Source of the DNA: Coriobacteriaceae bacterium
GTDB taxonomy: Bacteria; Actinomycetota; Coriobacteriia; Coriobacteriales; Eggerthellaceae
DNA length: 5,026 bases
Assembly (NCBI GenBank): GCA_004555335.1
Contig: SFII01000107.1
Span: forward strand, 1-5,026
Reading direction: 5' to 3'
Numbering within the stretch: position 1 is the first letter of the stretch; every line of letters begins with the position of its first letter. Made by a program: the position numbers and the translations under genes. Of this stretch, positions 4,482 to 5,026 are shown piece by piece. Below the pieces are notes generated by a model, which was not told where the DNA came from, made no database searches, and saw only the letters and a list, made by a program, of their open reading frames with translations.

Positions 4482-5026
4482 TTAGAACAGCTGGATGATG
4501 CTGATGAACTGGAGCACGCTGCCGGCGAGCACGAACAGGTGCCAGATGAAATGCATGTAGGGTTTCTTGCCTCCTGCGGCATAGAACGCGATGCCGACCG
4601 TGTATGCGATGCCTCCCGCGAGCAGCCAGAGCAGGCTCGAGGCGTCGACGCTGGCGATGAGCGGCTTGATGCTGATGATGACCATCCAGCCCATGACAAC
4701 GTACAGGGCCATGCTGATGCGCTTCACGGCTTTGGAACGCATATTCCAGATGTTCAGGCCGATGCCTATGGCCGCGATTGCCCATTGCAGGATCAAGATA
4801 ACCAGGCCGAGGGGCGTGTCGTTGAGTGCCAGCAGGCAGAAGGGGGTGTAGCACCCCGCGATGAGCACGAAGATGGTGCTGTGGTCGAAGATGCGCATGA
4901 CCCGTTTGGCGCGGCCGGGGTGGGTGAAGTGGTACGACGCGCTGAGCGAATAGAGCACGATAAGCGAGATACCGTAGATGAGGGCTGCGGCGATGCCTGC
5001 TCCCGAATGGTGGGATACGGCCTTGA
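4482..5026 (-). CDS. trhA: PAQR/hemolysin III family membrane protein, TrhA-like (5' end outside window)
   Basis: The frame is open from the right edge of the window to the TAA at 4484-4482, giving 180 residues; family members are usually about 210-230, so roughly the first 35-50 are missing. An internal GTG (4958) is not taken as the start because homologous sequence (HHSGAGIAAALIYGISLI) continues upstream of it. Family hallmarks, numbered in the visible part: YHFTH with His32, FDHSTIFVLIAGCYTPF (46-62) with Asp47 and His48, GGIAYTVGIAFYA (137-149), and HFIWH (158-162), which gives the HxxxH pair. These Ser/Asp/His positions form the presumed metal site of the PAQR (CREST) superfamily. Several hydrophobic segments indicate an integral inner-membrane protein. 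The name hemolysin III is historical; E. coli and Bacillus members have been linked to membrane homeostasis rather than virulence. It is convergent with the toxin gene, with a 30-base gap and no convincing terminator. Confidence 0.93.
   Translation of the reverse strand, partial: KAVSHHSGAGIAAALIYGISLIVLYSLSASYHFTHPGRAKRVMRIFDHSTIFVLIAGCYTPFCLLALNDTPLGLVILILQWAIAAIGIGLNIWNMRSKAVKRISMALYVVMGWMVIISIKPLIASVDASSLLWLLAGGIAYTVGIAFYAAGGKKPYMHFIWHLFVLAGSVLQFISIIQLF

Noticed and set aside
1..5026. CRISPR arrays, insertion sequences, rRNA or tRNA genes
   Set aside because: No regularly spaced repeats, transposase motifs, terminal inverted repeats or RNA gene structures were seen.

Overview
This window reads like a chromosomal segment of a moderately GC-rich bacterium, most plausibly a gut member of Coriobacteriia (Actinomycetota). 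The main clue is the pairing of an archaeal-type PurO IMP cyclohydrolase with a stand-alone AICAR formyltransferase, in place of a fused PurH. As far as I recall, this arrangement is common in Coriobacteriia and some Clostridia. GC-ending codons in the core genes fit, but the assignment is inference and no taxonomic marker is present.

Left part (1-1390): the end of an AT-rich unrecognised coding region runs in from the left edge (91 G+C in 240 bases). About 300 bases follow without a convincing gene but with an imperfect duplicated segment. A strong promoter-like site (TTGACA, 16 nt, GATAAT) then leads into a roughly 130-nt, hairpin-rich leader that ends in a clear ribosome binding site. Downstream is a 204-aa protein with an N-terminal four-cysteine zinc ribbon and a C-terminal DUF6273-type domain, closed by an intrinsic terminator.

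Middle part (1390-3603): a non-coding stretch of about 290 bases with inverted repeats and a faint resemblance to a ZTP riboswitch precedes a two-gene purine operon, purO then AICAR formyltransferase. Together they perform the last two steps of IMP synthesis (AICAR to FAICAR to IMP). The operon ends in a strong terminator.

Right part (3603-5026): immediately after that terminator lies a compact type II toxin-antitoxin module. It has an extended -10 promoter, a perfect 10-bp inverted repeat that is the likely autoregulatory operator, a ribbon-helix-helix antitoxin of 125 aa, and an overlapping VapC-type PIN-domain ribonuclease with all four acidic active-site residues. Convergent to it, and running off the right edge, is a PAQR/hemolysin III family membrane protein (TrhA-like).

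I did not find a clearly new multi-gene system. The most open questions are the two structured leaders (577-707 and about 1565-1680) and the unusually long antitoxin.
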